From assembly GCA_009839535.1 (NCBI GenBank), contig VXPN01000453.1, positions 1-25,194 on the forward strand: a stretch of 25,194 nucleotides of DNA. Direction: 5' to 3'. This document shows positions 7,527-13,866 of the stretch, piece after piece. This stretch comes from Boseongicola sp. SB0662_bin_57 (GTDB lineage Bacteria > Pseudomonadota > Alphaproteobacteria > Rhodobacterales > Rhodobacteraceae). The position numbers and the translations under genes were made by a program. Numbering within the stretch: position 1 is the first letter of the stretch; each line of letters opens with the position of its first letter. The notes beneath the pieces are model-generated. The model had not been told where the DNA came from and searched no databases. It worked only from the letters and a program-made list of their open reading frames with translations.

Positions 7527-8225
7527 CGCGTCGCGCCGCGCTTCCTGCCGGATCGCTTTTGCAGGGGCCGTCCTCGCAGGGAACGGCGCACAGGACCGGC
7601 TCCGGTGCGGATCTGGCGAAACCGCGCCTGGAGCAGGTGCGCGAGGCGGAAAAGAGGGCATCAGCGAAGACGGTCTGCAAGACACCAAATGCGCGGGACG
7701 TGCACGCGACGTCCCTTCAATGACGACTCCTGGCGCGCTGCCCCGCAGGGTCACGGCGAAGCGAACAACCATAGCCCCCTTGAAGCTCTGTACCTTCGTG
7801 GCGAAGGCATTGGCGAGCCGGTGGAACGGAAGGGCAAGGAGCGGCGGCAGCTGCTGGAGAGACAGGAACGGCCGGCATCGAGCATGGTCGTGTCCAGGAC
7901 CGGGACGCCGCGGACTCCGAAGACGCTGCAGTTGTCCGCGGCATCGTCAAGGAGCCTGGGTTGTCCATATCGAGGGAAGGGCCGGCTCGGAGCGCGGGGG
8001 CTGTCATCGACCGGCACCGGCATCCAGGTGCCGCCTGAATTCATGCGATTCCTGCCCCTCCGTCCTCATGTGAAGAAATCCGTGGCCGACCTCGATTGCG
8101 GCGCTGGACGGCTATTGCGAAGCGGCCGACCCTCCGTTACCTGGCCTCGGCGTCGTGCTCGCGGGCTGGCATTGGCGTCGGTCGACTCGCCGCCGCAGGC
8201 GCGGCCACGCCAGGACTGCCCGAGA
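7527..8225. other. 699-bp interval with gene remnants only
   Basis: There is no intact gene that I can support. A protein-like but frameshifted minus-strand stretch lies at about 7708-7965 and is listed separately. The rest is Arg/Ser/Pro-rich shadow sequence. The interval is bounded by the lipoprotein stop and the methylase-like remnant. Confidence 0.4.
7708..7965 (-). pseudogene. possible degenerate protein-coding remnant, unknown family
   Basis: On the minus strand one frame reads LLDDAADNCSVFGVRGVPVL and on to DTTMLDAG. After an apparent 1-nt shift near 7865-7875, another frame continues LSLQQLPPLLALPFHRLANA and FATKVQSFKGAMVVRFAVTL. Read across the shift, this has the composition of a real, partly hydrophobic protein, unlike the surrounding frames. 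No start, stop or known domain can be assigned. It may be an eroded gene or chance. Confidence 0.3.
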
Positions 8226-8627
8226 TCAGCCTCTCGGTGAAGCCTCCGCGCGACGGTTGGTGACGGTGGGTTCGACGGAAAGCCTGCGCCGCCAGCCGGC
8301 AATCACGTCCTCGCCTATTCCAAGGACCTCTGCCGCCGCCGCATCGATGATCCGTCGCGCCGTGCATGCCTCGGCCTGCCGCAGGGGCAGCAGTTCGGTG
8401 CGGCAAGCCTTTTGGAACGCACCTTCCAGGGCGTCCCAGCCAGGACTTTCGGGCTTCGGGATCCGCACTTCGCGCAGGTGGGCGGGCTGCCATGTCAGAT
8501 AGGTCAGTTTCTGCCCGCGCCTGTTCAGGAGCATCAGGCGGCCGGCCGTGGAGTTGATCCAGGCGGCTAGGGCCTTCCCGGCTGCTTCGTCCTCGATCGC
8601 CACGGGTGCCCGCCAGGCAGTCGGAAA
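8226..8627 (-). pseudogene. C-terminal remnant of a DNA methylase-like protein
   Basis: About 134 codons on the minus strand end at a natural stop (8226-8228). The sequence contains AAWINSTAGRLMLL, LREVRIPKPESPGWDALEGA and a final Arg/Ala-rich helix ending EVLGI. This is the style of the C-terminal target-recognition region of large Eco57I-like / class I N6-adenine methylases of defence loci. The frame is cut at its 5' side by the left end of the IS1595-family transposon at 8628. Rejoining the flanks across the target duplication extends the frame only about 15 codons before the autotransporter gene intervenes. The gene was therefore already truncated, or was cut by a deletion. The family assignment is tentative. 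Confidence 0.45.
8620..8627. repeat. left copy of the 8-bp target duplication
   Basis: GTCGGAAA directly abuts the left inverted repeat; the right copy at 11604-11611 is GTCGGAGA (7 of 8 identical). Eight base pairs is the usual duplication size for IS1595-family elements. Confidence 0.75.
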
Positions 8628-8656
8628 GGGAATAATATACGAGAATCCCATTTTCC
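8628..8656 (+). repeat. left terminal inverted repeat of the IS1595-family element
   Basis: It begins GGGAATAATATACGAG. Against the reverse complement of 11575-11603 it matches at 25 of 29 positions, with differences at 7, 11, 24 and 28. The perfect core is ACGAGAATCCCA. Confidence 0.9.
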
Positions 8657-8658
8657 TC

Positions 8659-8686
8659 TTGACTTCGCCGCCGAATCCGTTACAGT
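8659..8686 (+). promoter_or_regulatory. promoter of the transposon operon
   Basis: TTGACT (8659-8664) and TACAGT (8681-8686) are separated by 16 bp, just inside the left inverted repeat and 27 bp before the transposase start. A second copy of the inverted-repeat core word, AGAATCCCA (8687-8695), immediately follows the -10 box. It could let transposase binding there reduce transcription. Confidence 0.6.
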
Positions 8687-8713
8687 AGAATCCCAACAGA
8701 ACGGAGATTCGGC

Positions 8714-9685
8714 ATGACACGGAAGGCACCGGGAAGATCGCACCGCAAGGGACTCAGCGTCAAGCAGCTGATGAAGATGTTCCCCACAGAGGAAGCCGCC
8801 CGCAAGTGGCTGGAAGGCGAAATCTGGCCGCAAGGTCCCTACTGCCCGCACTGCGGTTCCTTCAATGTCCAGTCCGGCATCAAGCATAGCAGCATGACGC
8901 ACCGTTGTCGGGACTGCCCGAACCGCCCGCAGTTCAGCGTCAAGTCCGGCACCGTGATGAAGGGAACCAAGCTCGAATACCGGGATTGGGCAATCGCAGT
9001 CTATTTGCTGACGACGAACCTCAAGGGAATGTCCAGCATGAAGCTGCATCGGGAACTGGAGATTACCCAGAAGTCCGCTTGGCACTTGATGCACCGTCTC
9101 CGCAAGTCATTCGAGACCAACGGAACGGTTTTCGGCGGGCCGGTTGAAGCGGACGAAACCTATATCGGGGGTCTGGAAAAGAACAAACACCGGAACAAGA
9201 AGCTGAATGCCGGACGCGGCGGGGTTGGCAAGGCCATCGTCGTTGGCGTCAAGGACTGTGACACCAAGCAGGTTGTCGCCAAGGTGATCCCGGACACTAC
9301 CGCCAGGACGCTTCAGGGCTTCGTGGAAGGCCATACGGAACCGACTGCGCAAGTCTACACGGATACGGGCGGCAGCTGCATGGGCCTCGACCGGGCGCAC
9401 GAGAGCGTCAATCACAGTGCCGGGGAGTATGTGCGGGAACAAGCGCACACGAATGGCATTGAATCCTTCTGGGCCACGATGGAACGCGCCCACAAAGGCG
9501 TCTATCACAAGTTCTCCAAGAAACACCTGCAAAGGTATGTGGACGAGTTCTCCGGTCGTCACAACGCACGGGATGCGGATACACTTGTGCAGATACGTGG
9601 CATCGTCTCCGGGATGGTCGGGAAGGAACTGCGCTATGACGACCTGATTGCGAACAACGGCTTGTCAAGCGGGGCGCGGTCGTGA
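8714..9685 (+). CDS. tnp: IS1595-family (ISXO2-like) DDE transposase
   Basis: The 323-aa transposase moves the element by cutting and rejoining its ends. An N-terminal zinc ribbon has YCPHC (Cys44, Cys47) and CRDC (Cys65, Cys68). A helix-turn-helix-like region follows (MSSMKLHRELEITQKSAWHL, about 106-125). The ISXO2 catalytic domain has Asp147 in VEADETYIGG, Asp217 in VYTDTGG and Glu250 in NGIESFW, the DDE triad. The ATG has GGAG 7 nt upstream. Length and domain order match intact family members. Its stop overlaps the start of the methyltransferase gene by 4 bp (GTGA), so cargo expression is coupled to transposase translation. Confidence 0.93.
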   Translation: MTRKAPGRSHRKGLSVKQLMKMFPTEEAARKWLEGEIWPQGPYCPHCGSFNVQSGIKHSSMTHRCRDCPNRPQFSVKSGTVMKGTKLEYRDWAIAVYLLTTNLKGMSSMKLHRELEITQKSAWHLMHRLRKSFETNGTVFGGPVEADETYIGGLEKNKHRNKKLNAGRGGVGKAIVVGVKDCDTKQVVAKVIPDTTARTLQGFVEGHTEPTAQVYTDTGGSCMGLDRAHESVNHSAGEYVREQAHTNGIESFWATMERAHKGVYHKFSKKHLQRYVDEFSGRHNARDADTLVQIRGIVSGMVGKELRYDDLIANNGLSSGARS

Positions 9686-10569
9686 CCGCGCTTGCCGCCG
9701 TTGCCTCACCGGATTTCCCGACTTCTCGTGTGCCTGTTGTCAATGTCGCTACAGTGCCGCAACGCAGTCCGCTTCGTTATCCCGGCGGAAAGACTTGGCT
9801 GATACCGCACATTCGAGAATGGTTGCGGCACACCGAACCCGAAATTCTGATTGAACCGTTCGCGGGCGGTGCGATCGTCTCTCTGACTGCCGTCATGGAG
9901 AAATTGGCAGAGTCGGCAGTGATGATTGAGATTGACAGGGATGTTGCAGCGTTCTGGCGTTCTGCGCTGGAAAGCGGAGCGACGCTCAGGGAATGGATAG
10001 GCCAGTTCGATCCGACTCTTGAGAGTCTGCGGGAAATCGAGCAATCGCCGCCGGAAAGCGTGGTTGAACATGGGTTCAGGACGTTGGTCCTGAACCGAAC
10101 CCGGCGGGGGGGCGTCTTGGCTCGGGGTGCCTCGTTCTGCAAGACCGGCGAAAACGGCAAGGGCCTTCGGTCGCGCTGGTATCCCGAAACCTTGGTAAGC
10201 CGAATTGCTGCAATTCAGGATCATTCTGACCGGCTCTCATTCTTGGAAGGTGACGGCATGAAACTGTTGCCGATCCTTCTGCGGGGATGGGGTCGCGAGG
10301 CGGCGGTTTTCCTTGATCCGCCATACACGGCTGCGGGCGGCAAGATGGCAGGATCGCGCTTGTATGAACATTCCAGCATCGACCACGCTGCGCTTTTCGC
10401 AATGCTTGCCGAACACGAGTCCAATTTCCTGATGACCTATGACGCCGCACCGGAAATCGTCGAACTGGTCCGCAAGCACGGGTTCAGTGCGGCGGTACTC
10501 TCCATGAAGAACGGCCACCATAATCGACTTGTCGAATTGGTCATCACTTCGGAACCCTTGTTCGCATGA
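9682..10569 (+). CDS. D12-class (Dam-like) adenine-N6 DNA methyltransferase
   Basis: The 295-aa enzyme should methylate adenine in a short DNA site using S-adenosylmethionine. The D12 motifs are in the expected order: PLRYPGGK (30-37, motif X), EPFAGG (58-63, SAM-binding motif I) and DPPY (212-215, catalytic motif IV), with an EIDRD acidic strand (83-87) between. The start is a GTG overlapping the transposase stop. The first 28 residues are less conserved-looking, so a later GTG start is possible. It ends in a 4-bp ATGA overlap with the endonuclease gene. As the partner of that endonuclease it would protect host DNA. An orphan regulatory methylase is possible, but the tight coupling argues for restriction-modification. 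Confidence 0.92.
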   Translation: MTALAAVASPDFPTSRVPVVNVATVPQRSPLRYPGGKTWLIPHIREWLRHTEPEILIEPFAGGAIVSLTAVMEKLAESAVMIEIDRDVAAFWRSALESGATLREWIGQFDPTLESLREIEQSPPESVVEHGFRTLVLNRTRRGGVLARGASFCKTGENGKGLRSRWYPETLVSRIAAIQDHSDRLSFLEGDGMKLLPILLRGWGREAAVFLDPPYTAAGGKMAGSRLYEHSSIDHAALFAMLAEHESNFLMTYDAAPEIVELVRKHGFSAAVLSMKNGHHNRLVELVITSEPLFA

Positions 10570-11396
10570 GTCCCCGATATGCCATTGCCGAGTGGTTCGG
10601 GCAGCCGTTTGACAATCTGTCCGTTGAAGAACGTCAGGACTTGGCGCGTCGTGCCCTGAAACTCGATCCCGCCCCGCCCTGCCCATTCCAGCACGACATG
10701 CCAAGGTGCAGCAAGCGAGGCGGGGTCTGTTCGATCAAGTCAGGCGACAGGCCGCCGGTGATAACCTGCCCTAACCGGTTCAGCGAAGGCGACTTGCTGC
10801 CGTCATGGCTGGCGCGGATCGTCGGCTTCCCGGATGTGTATCTGGCTCCCGAAGTCCCGTTCATGCGTTCACCTTCCACGGGAAGGGCCGCGGGACGGGT
10901 TGACCTGGTTATCGCCCGCGACGGTGATGCCGGTTCGTGGTTCGGCCTGGAAATCCAAGCAGTCTATTTCTCTGGAAACGGGATGTTGGCCGACTTCGAG
11001 ATGTTGCGGGACAATGCGGACGAAAAGCCGCCTGAACCTACCGCGATACGTCGCCCGGACTGGCGTTCATCCAGTGCGAAACGGCTCATGCCACAACTGC
11101 AAGTCAAGGGGCCAACGCTGCGGCGATGGGGCACAAAACTGGCGGTTGCCGTTGATCGGCCATTTTTCGAGGCCATTGGAGGGCCATCTGAAACGCCGTC
11201 GCAAGACCTGAATGACGGCGACATCGTTTGGCTCGTGCCTCAAATCACTGACGGCTATCGGCTTGTCGAAGATCATTGGGAAGTCTTGTCGCTTGAAGAT
11301 TCCAGCGACAAGTTGCTTTCGGCAGAAACCGTCAAGCGACAGGAGTTTGAAGACGCACTGCGCGCGAAACTGAAACGGATTGGAGGAACCCTATGA
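10566..11396 (+). CDS. NotI-like type II restriction endonuclease
   Basis: The 276-aa protein resembles the NotI endonuclease family. The N-terminal part carries CPF (Cys39), RCSKRGGVCSI (Cys48, Cys55) and TCPNRF (Cys68); NotI holds an iron atom with four cysteines in such a domain. The core has GRVDLVIARDG (Asp113) followed by FGLEIQAV (Glu129, Gln131), fitting a PD-(D/E)xK-type nuclease fold with Gln in place of the final Lys. Start and stop overlap both neighbours by 4 bp (ATGA), in a methylase-endonuclease order typical of type II systems. The recognition site is unknown. Because the partner is an adenine methylase, the site should contain A, unlike the all-GC site of NotI itself. The family call rests on motif memory, not a search. 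Confidence 0.75.
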   Translation: MSPRYAIAEWFGQPFDNLSVEERQDLARRALKLDPAPPCPFQHDMPRCSKRGGVCSIKSGDRPPVITCPNRFSEGDLLPSWLARIVGFPDVYLAPEVPFMRSPSTGRAAGRVDLVIARDGDAGSWFGLEIQAVYFSGNGMLADFEMLRDNADEKPPEPTAIRRPDWRSSSAKRLMPQLQVKGPTLRRWGTKLAVAVDRPFFEAIGGPSETPSQDLNDGDIVWLVPQITDGYRLVEDHWEVLSLEDSSDKLLSAETVKRQEFEDALRAKLKRIGGTL

Positions 11397-11572
11397 CCAA
11401 GCCCGAAGAACGCCCTACGGTGCGCGTGAAGCCGCACAGTTACCAACCGAGCAAGGCGGAGCTTGAAGAACCCTTCGTGATCCGAAAGCCGGACGGGTCA
11501 ATCCCGACGCCTGCCGAACTTGTCCGTGGCGCGTTGCGCCCGGTCAACGTGGTCGAAGATCCCGAGGCTTGA
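11393..11572 (+). CDS. 59-aa protein ending the restriction-modification operon
   Basis: The ATG overlaps the endonuclease stop (ATGA), with TGGAGGAACC before it as ribosome-binding site. The product is 59 aa (begins MTKPEERPTVRVKPHSYQP, ends VNVVEDPEA) and ends only 31 bp before the transposon's right end. It is charged, Pro-rich and without signal or membrane segment, and contains PFVIRKPDGSIPTPAELVRG. I recognise no domain. Its position suggests an accessory part of the restriction-modification or transposition machinery, such as a control or stabilising peptide, but nothing in the sequence proves this. Confidence 0.65.
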   Translation: MTKPEERPTVRVKPHSYQPSKAELEEPFVIRKPDGSIPTPAELVRGALRPVNVVEDPEA

Positions 11573-11599
11573 CGGCAAATTGGGATTCTCGTGTATAAT
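11569..11599 (+). promoter_or_regulatory. possible outward-facing promoter at the transposon right end
   Basis: TTGACG (11569-11574) and a perfect TATAAT (11594-11599) lie 19 bp apart, with the -10 box inside the right inverted repeat, reading out of the element. The spacing is longer than ideal. It would transcribe antisense to the autotransporter gene. Confidence 0.3.
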
Positions 11600-11603
11600 T
11601 CCC
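11575..11603 (-). repeat. right terminal inverted repeat of the IS1595-family element
   Basis: The reverse complement begins GGGAATTATACACGAG and matches the left end at 25 of 29 positions. It starts 2 bp after the stop of the 59-aa gene. Confidence 0.9.
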
Positions 11604-11611
11604 GTCGGAGA
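11604..11611. repeat. right copy of the 8-bp target duplication
   Basis: GTCGGAGA directly abuts the right inverted repeat and differs from the left copy (GTCGGAAA) by one base. Confidence 0.75.
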
Positions 11612-11649
11612 GGCTTGCGACGGATGCGTGCCAGGCACTCTTCGCGGCG

Positions 11650-12714
11650 TCAGAAACGCAGCTTCAGGACAACGTGGCCGGACTGCCGGCTGTCGTCCGA
11701 TCCGAGTCCCCGTGCGGAAACGGCCATGTCGAGAGCGAGCCCGCCGCGGCGCCAGCTTCCGCCGAGCGCAAGGTTGAGACGCGTCCGCGGGGCCACGGAG
11801 AACAGCTCCTCGCCCGACACCCGGACGCGGGCCTCGGTCCCGGCGAAGGTCCGCTCCAGGTCGAGCGAGCCCCGAAGGTCGAGCGCGCCGCCCGAACCGT
11901 CACGCCACCGGTCGATTCCCGCGACGAGACCGGCCGTCCCCTTGAATCTGGAAGCGTCGACCACCGAGACGCGGGAGCCGAGCGCATCGGTGAAGTCGTT
12001 CACGTCGATTCTCGCGCCCGTCGCGCTGACGCGAGGCGTGACGAACGCCCTGCCGCCGAGGCTCGATCTCAGGCCGGCCTCCAGGTCAAGGGAACGGCCT
12101 CGGGCGCTGACGCCTGTCCTGAGAACGCCCCTCGTGTCAGACGCGAAGTCCAGTTCGTAATCGGTGTACGAGAGGCCGCCGCGCGCATACAGCCCGTTCG
12201 CTCCGGTGGCGGAAAGGCCAAGGGCCGCGCCGAAGCCGCTTGCCTCGATCCTCCCTCCCCCGGTCGTTGCCGAGACGTCGGCCGAGCCCCGAAGGCTGCG
12301 GATGGATGCCAGTCCTGCAACCCCGTCTCCCAGGGGCATGACGAGGCCAGCCTCCAGGGAATGATGGCCGAAGCCGTATCTTGCTCCCACGCTGGCCCGT
12401 TCCGGCGCATGGGCGCCGCTTCCCCCGGAAAGCCGCGCCCAGCCGGCCGGCCCCTGCGACGAGGCAGTCGCGCCGCGGGAGCCCGGCGCGTCCAGGCGAA
12501 GGAGGAATCCGGGCAGGGCCTCGTAGACGGCCGCACGGGGCGCGTACGCTTCCACGTAGGGCGCTGGCTCGGGTTCCTGTTCCGGCTCCGGTTCGGGCAC
12601 GGGCGTCTCGCAGAGGGGCGGGCATCGAACGAATTTGGGCTGATTGCCTGCTTCCGCTCCGAAAGGTCCTGGATCTTTCGATCCGGGCCGTGCTGCTTCG
12701 AGATGATGGGCCAT
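11650..12714 (-). CDS. autotransporter beta-barrel, passenger apparently missing
   Basis: This 354-aa frame is mainly a C-terminal autotransporter translocator. After a short N-terminal stretch comes a PEPEPEQEPEPAP linker (about 40-52) and the AYAPRAAVYEALPGFLLRLD segment that commonly precedes such barrels. About 250 residues of alternating strands follow (GLYARGGLSYTDYELDF, LDLEAGLRSSLGG and similar). It ends GHVVLKLRF, a C-terminal Phe as required for outer-membrane insertion. No signal peptide or passenger domain is present, and the first ATG has no clear ribosome-binding site. I therefore think it is the 3' end of a larger gene whose 5' part was lost, now bounded by the toxin-antitoxin operon. 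It lies 46 bp from the transposon. Confidence 0.7.
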   Translation of the reverse strand: MAHHLEAARPGSKDPGPFGAEAGNQPKFVRCPPLCETPVPEPEPEQEPEPAPYVEAYAPRAAVYEALPGFLLRLDAPGSRGATASSQGPAGWARLSGGSGAHAPERASVGARYGFGHHSLEAGLVMPLGDGVAGLASIRSLRGSADVSATTGGGRIEASGFGAALGLSATGANGLYARGGLSYTDYELDFASDTRGVLRTGVSARGRSLDLEAGLRSSLGGRAFVTPRVSATGARIDVNDFTDALGSRVSVVDASRFKGTAGLVAGIDRWRDGSGGALDLRGSLDLERTFAGTEARVRVSGEELFSVAPRTRLNLALGGSWRRGGLALDMAVSARGLGSDDSRQSGHVVLKLRF

Positions 12715-12781
12715 GCGCGTGCGTTCATCCCCGTCGATCGGGACGACGGGCGCACCGTCTCATGCGTTACAGCGCAGGGGC

Positions 12782-12810
12782 TTGATTTGGACCAGTGAAT
12801 GGTCCATTTT
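12782..12810 (+). promoter_or_regulatory. toxin-antitoxin promoter with palindromic operator
   Basis: A perfect 7-bp inverted repeat, TGGACCA-5-TGGTCCA (12788-12806), fills the spacer between a TTGATT -35 (12782-12787) and a weak CATTTT -10 (12805-12810). It lies 25 bp before the antitoxin start. Phd/VapB antitoxins normally repress their own operon at such palindromes. Confidence 0.65.
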
Positions 12811-12830
12811 CTCTCACCGAGGAGCGCAAT

Positions 12831-13088
12831 ATGGAACATGCGATCACCGATGCAAAGGCCCGTCTGACCGACCTTGTTCGCAGAGCAGAGGCCGGAGAAG
12901 AAGTGGTGATTACACGGCACGGTCACGCGGTCGCGCGGCTTGTGGCGCTTCGTGCGCGGTCAAGCGCCGACAACCGCGCCGAAGTGATTTCCGCCGTGCG
13001 GGCGCGTGCCGCCGCCAAGGTCGCCGAAGGCCCGTCTGCCGCGCGGAGCCAGGACTTCCTGTATGACGACGACGGTCTCCCACGATGA
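12831..13088 (+). CDS. Phd/YefM-family antitoxin (VapB-type partner)
   Basis: The 85-aa antitoxin has its ATG preceded by GAGGAG at good spacing. The N-terminal DNA-binding part has the Phd-like pattern DAKARLTDLVRRAEAGEEVV followed by ITRHGHAVARLV (about residues 7-39). The C-terminal half is charged and ends DFLYDDDGLPR, as expected of the flexible toxin-neutralising tail. It overlaps the toxin gene by 4 bp (ATGA). It would bind and inhibit the PIN-domain toxin and repress the operon through the palindrome upstream. I prefer Phd/YefM because of the RAEAGEEVVITRHG signature. Confidence 0.9.
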   Translation: MEHAITDAKARLTDLVRRAEAGEEVVITRHGHAVARLVALRARSSADNRAEVISAVRARAAAKVAEGPSAARSQDFLYDDDGLPR

Positions 13089-13468
13089 TCGTCGTCGACA
13101 CCTCCGCCCTGATGGCACTGCTGCTGGCCGAGCCCCAAGCCGACCAGGTCGCGGCGATCCTCAAGGCTGAAGGCCATGTCGTGATTTCGGCCGGCACCCT
13201 CGCCGAGGCCCTTGTCGTGGCCGCAAGGCGGGGCGTCGCAGAGGAGTTGACACTTTTGATTGACGGGATCGGCATCCAGGTCGACAGCCTTGCAGTAGCC
13301 GGTGCACATGCCGTCGCCGAAGCTTATTCTGCTTGGGGCAAGGGCCAGCATCCTGCCGGTCTCAATTTCGGCGACTGCTTCGCCTATGTGACCGCAAAGG
13401 CCAACAGTGCCCCTTTGCTTTTCGTTGGTGACGACTTTTCAAAGACTGATGTCGCTGCTGCCATTTGA
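13085..13468 (+). CDS. vapC: VapC-type PIN-domain ribonuclease toxin
   Basis: The 127-aa toxin is a PIN-domain RNase that would cut tRNA or other RNA when free of antitoxin. The four acidic metal-binding residues are at expected places: Asp5 (VVDTSAL), Glu41 (TLAEAL), Asp97 (NFGDCFAY) and Asp116 (FVGDDFSKTDV). Length is normal and the gene is intact. The ATGA overlap with the antitoxin stop means coupled translation. The pair sits between a truncated autotransporter gene and a gene-poor stretch, which fits an accessory locus. Confidence 0.92.
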   Translation: MIVVDTSALMALLLAEPQADQVAAILKAEGHVVISAGTLAEALVVAARRGVAEELTLLIDGIGIQVDSLAVAGAHAVAEAYSAWGKGQHPAGLNFGDCFAYVTAKANSAPLLFVGDDFSKTDVAAAI

Positions 13469-13866
13469 GCACTTGTGACACCGGTTCGACGCCAGTTCCG
13501 ATCGCATCGACCGGCAACTCGAATCACGCTCTTCCTGAATGATCTCAATGCAGCAACAGGCGGAAAGCGTTGTTTGTCAGGCTCAATCGCCCCGTCACAT
13601 TGGCACGGCTGGCGGAAATGTCTTGCAGGGCGGCGTTGATGTGTAGCTTGCATCCACCGGTCACAGGGCAAGGAGAAGCCTTGAGACCCTGCGCCGTTCC
13701 ATGCACCAACGTCGAAACTGATGGCGTCCGGAAATTGTCCTCCCCGCGTGGCAGCCGCTCCTGCAAGGCTTCTGTCCTACCGACTTGCCAATGCGGGTCC
13801 TTTCGGTAGCTTTGGAACAATTCATGGGTTGCGAGTCCAATCGTCGGTCGGGATCTGAGCAAGGCC
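13469..13866. other. 398-bp interval without a supported gene
   Basis: A minus-strand frame (13545-13889, 114 aa, ending SRANVTGRLSLTNNAFRLLL) has fairly protein-like composition. It overlaps the start of the HEAT-like gene and has no clear ribosome-binding site. It may be a remnant. Nothing else stands out. Confidence 0.35.

Larger units (their letters stand above)
8628..11603 (+). mobile_element. IS1595-family transposon carrying a restriction-modification operon
   Basis: This is a complete 2,976-bp element. It is bounded by 29-bp imperfect inverted repeats that begin GGGAAT (25 of 29 positions match) and an 8-bp near-perfect target duplication. Inside is a single promoter and four co-directional genes joined by 4-bp overlaps: transposase, adenine methyltransferase, NotI-like endonuclease and a 59-aa protein. 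All frames are intact. IS1595-family elements are known to include members with passenger genes; here the passengers look like a working restriction-modification pair. The intact genes and near-identical target duplication suggest a fairly recent insertion, between an autotransporter gene and a methylase remnant. Confidence 0.9.

Noticed and set aside
11674..12798. Plus-strand open frame (374 aa) opposite the autotransporter
   Set aside because: The minus-strand frame has coherent beta-barrel repeats and a terminal Phe; this frame has neither start signal nor domain.
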